Source: Acidobacteriota bacterium
GTDB lineage: Bacteria > Acidobacteriota > Blastocatellia > Pyrinomonadales > Pyrinomonadaceae
Assembly: GCA_003222835.1 (NCBI GenBank)
Contig: QHXE01000494.1
Location: forward strand, 1-6,879
Reading direction: 5' to 3'
DNA length: 6,879 nt
Shown here: positions 6,584 through 6,879 of the stretch, piece after piece
Layout: the number at the start of each line of letters is the position of its first letter
How positions within the stretch are numbered: position 1 is the first letter of the stretch
Translations under genes and position numbers: made by a program
Notes under the pieces: model-generated
Told to the model about the DNA's origin: nothing
The model's database searches: none
The model's input: the letters and a program-made list of their open reading frames with translations, nothing else

Positions 6584-6590
6584 AGTAAGA

Positions 6591-6599
6591 ACCTCCTTA
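6591..6599 (-). promoter_or_regulatory. Near-perfect Shine-Dalgarno of the SYLF gene
   Basis: The minus strand reads TAAGGAGGT, fully complementary to the usual 16S rRNA 3' tail. GGAGG is 8 nt before the GTG at 6583. It decides this start over the internal ATG ten codons later, which would cut the signal peptide. Confidence 0.9.
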
Positions 6600-6649
6600 A
6601 GACGAGTAGCTTCAGTTTTAGGGGATTAACGCCAGGGGGTGCTAAGGGA

Positions 6650-6677
6650 ATCTTACTCTCGCTCAGCGAACAGTCAA
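6650..6677 (-). promoter_or_regulatory. Candidate sigma-70-like promoter of the SYLF gene
   Basis: On the minus strand TTGACT (6677-6672, five of six consensus) is followed by a 16-bp spacer and TAAGAT (6655-6650, four of six). Initiation near 6643 would leave a leader of about 60 nt before the GTG start. Confidence 0.45.
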
Positions 6678-6728
6678 GCGATGCTGGCACTGCTGTCAGT
6701 CTCGGATGAAAAGTCCAAAGAGAGTCAG

Positions 6729-6754
6729 CGACAGATCCTCGTTGGAGTCTGTCG
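6729..6754. repeat. Strong bulged stem-loop upstream of the SYLF gene
   Basis: CGACAGATCC (6729-6738) pairs with GGA-G-TCTGTCG (6744-6754), ten pairs with one bulged G (6747) and a TCGTT loop. No T-run follows on either strand. It lies about 50 bp behind the candidate SYLF promoter and could be an operator-like or RNA structure. Confidence 0.45.
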
Positions 6755-6758
6755 GAAA

Positions 6759-6855
6759 ACCGCGTAGCGGTGAAATGTTTATGGAACACCGGACTGGATT
6801 GAGATCGGAAGCTCCTTTAGGAGCGCAACCGAATACGTTTCGCCCATAAATGGGC
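6759..6855. repeat. Cluster of three short 5-bp hairpins
   Basis: Three perfect hairpins follow one another: ACCGC-GTA-GCGGT (6759-6771), GCTCC-TTTA-GGAGC (6811-6824) and GCCCA-TAAA-TGGGC (6842-6855). The stems differ in sequence but not in length, and each loop is 3-4 nt. The first is followed by GAAATGTTTATGG (6772-6784). No open frame here looks like a protein. It resembles a short dispersed palindromic repeat family, but one window cannot show copy number. Confidence 0.45.
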
Positions 6856-6879
6856 TTTGCAGTGGCGGCGCATGCCCAG

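Noticed and set aside
6090..6629. 179-codon open frame on the plus strand
   Set aside because: It is fully antisense to the SYLF gene, which has a signal peptide, domain motifs and a strong ribosome binding site.
6556..6789. Minus-strand open frame across the SYLF leader and hairpins
   Set aside because: It overlaps the SYLF start and promoter, and part of it is translated hairpin repeat; no protein features.
6759..6855. CRISPR array
   Set aside because: The hairpins do not share a repeat sequence and the spacings are unequal.

Overview
This window looks like chromosomal DNA from a member of the Acidobacteriota. The main clue is a von Willebrand A protein of the 'VWFA-related Acidobacterial domain' type. 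A decayed PD40/TolB-like propeller gene of a kind common in that phylum supports the same view. The assignment to phylum is inference from protein families; a finer placement, for example Blastocatellia, would be a guess.

Layout, left to right. Positions 3-1248 (+) hold the 3' part of a beta-propeller gene broken by at least two frame changes and in-frame stops. A tandem 17-bp repeat and a GC-rich stem-loop (about 1271-1337) lie between it and the convergent block on its right. On the minus strand, read from right to left, come trmFO (4900-3518), a membrane-anchored or exported VWA protein (3515-2382) and a XerC-type tyrosine recombinase (2309-1362). The first two genes are 2 nt apart and probably co-transcribed. 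Upstream of trmFO is a 121-bp inverted-repeat element with a hairpin in each arm (4964-5084), then a small, very basic hypothetical gene (5302-5090, minus). A complete tRNA-Thr(CGU) (5435-5510, +) follows with its own sigma-70-like promoter. After about 350 bp with no recognisable gene comes a secreted SYLF/Ysc84 lipid-binding protein (6583-5861, minus), with a GTG start, a near-perfect Shine-Dalgarno and a candidate promoter. The right edge (6729-6855) is non-coding and carries four stem-loops in a row.

How the genes relate. TrmFO makes m5U54 in the T-loop of tRNAs, and the neighbouring tRNA-Thr carries that U54. Linkage of trmFO to xerC is also known from other phyla, as in the Bacillus subtilis trmFO-codV region. 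Here a VWA gene sits between them and no hslVU follows xerC.

I see no defence system, CRISPR array, prophage or biosynthetic cluster. The features most worth a second look are the nested inverted-repeat element, the hairpin cluster at the right edge, the VWA gene inside the trmFO-xerC block, and the decayed propeller gene.
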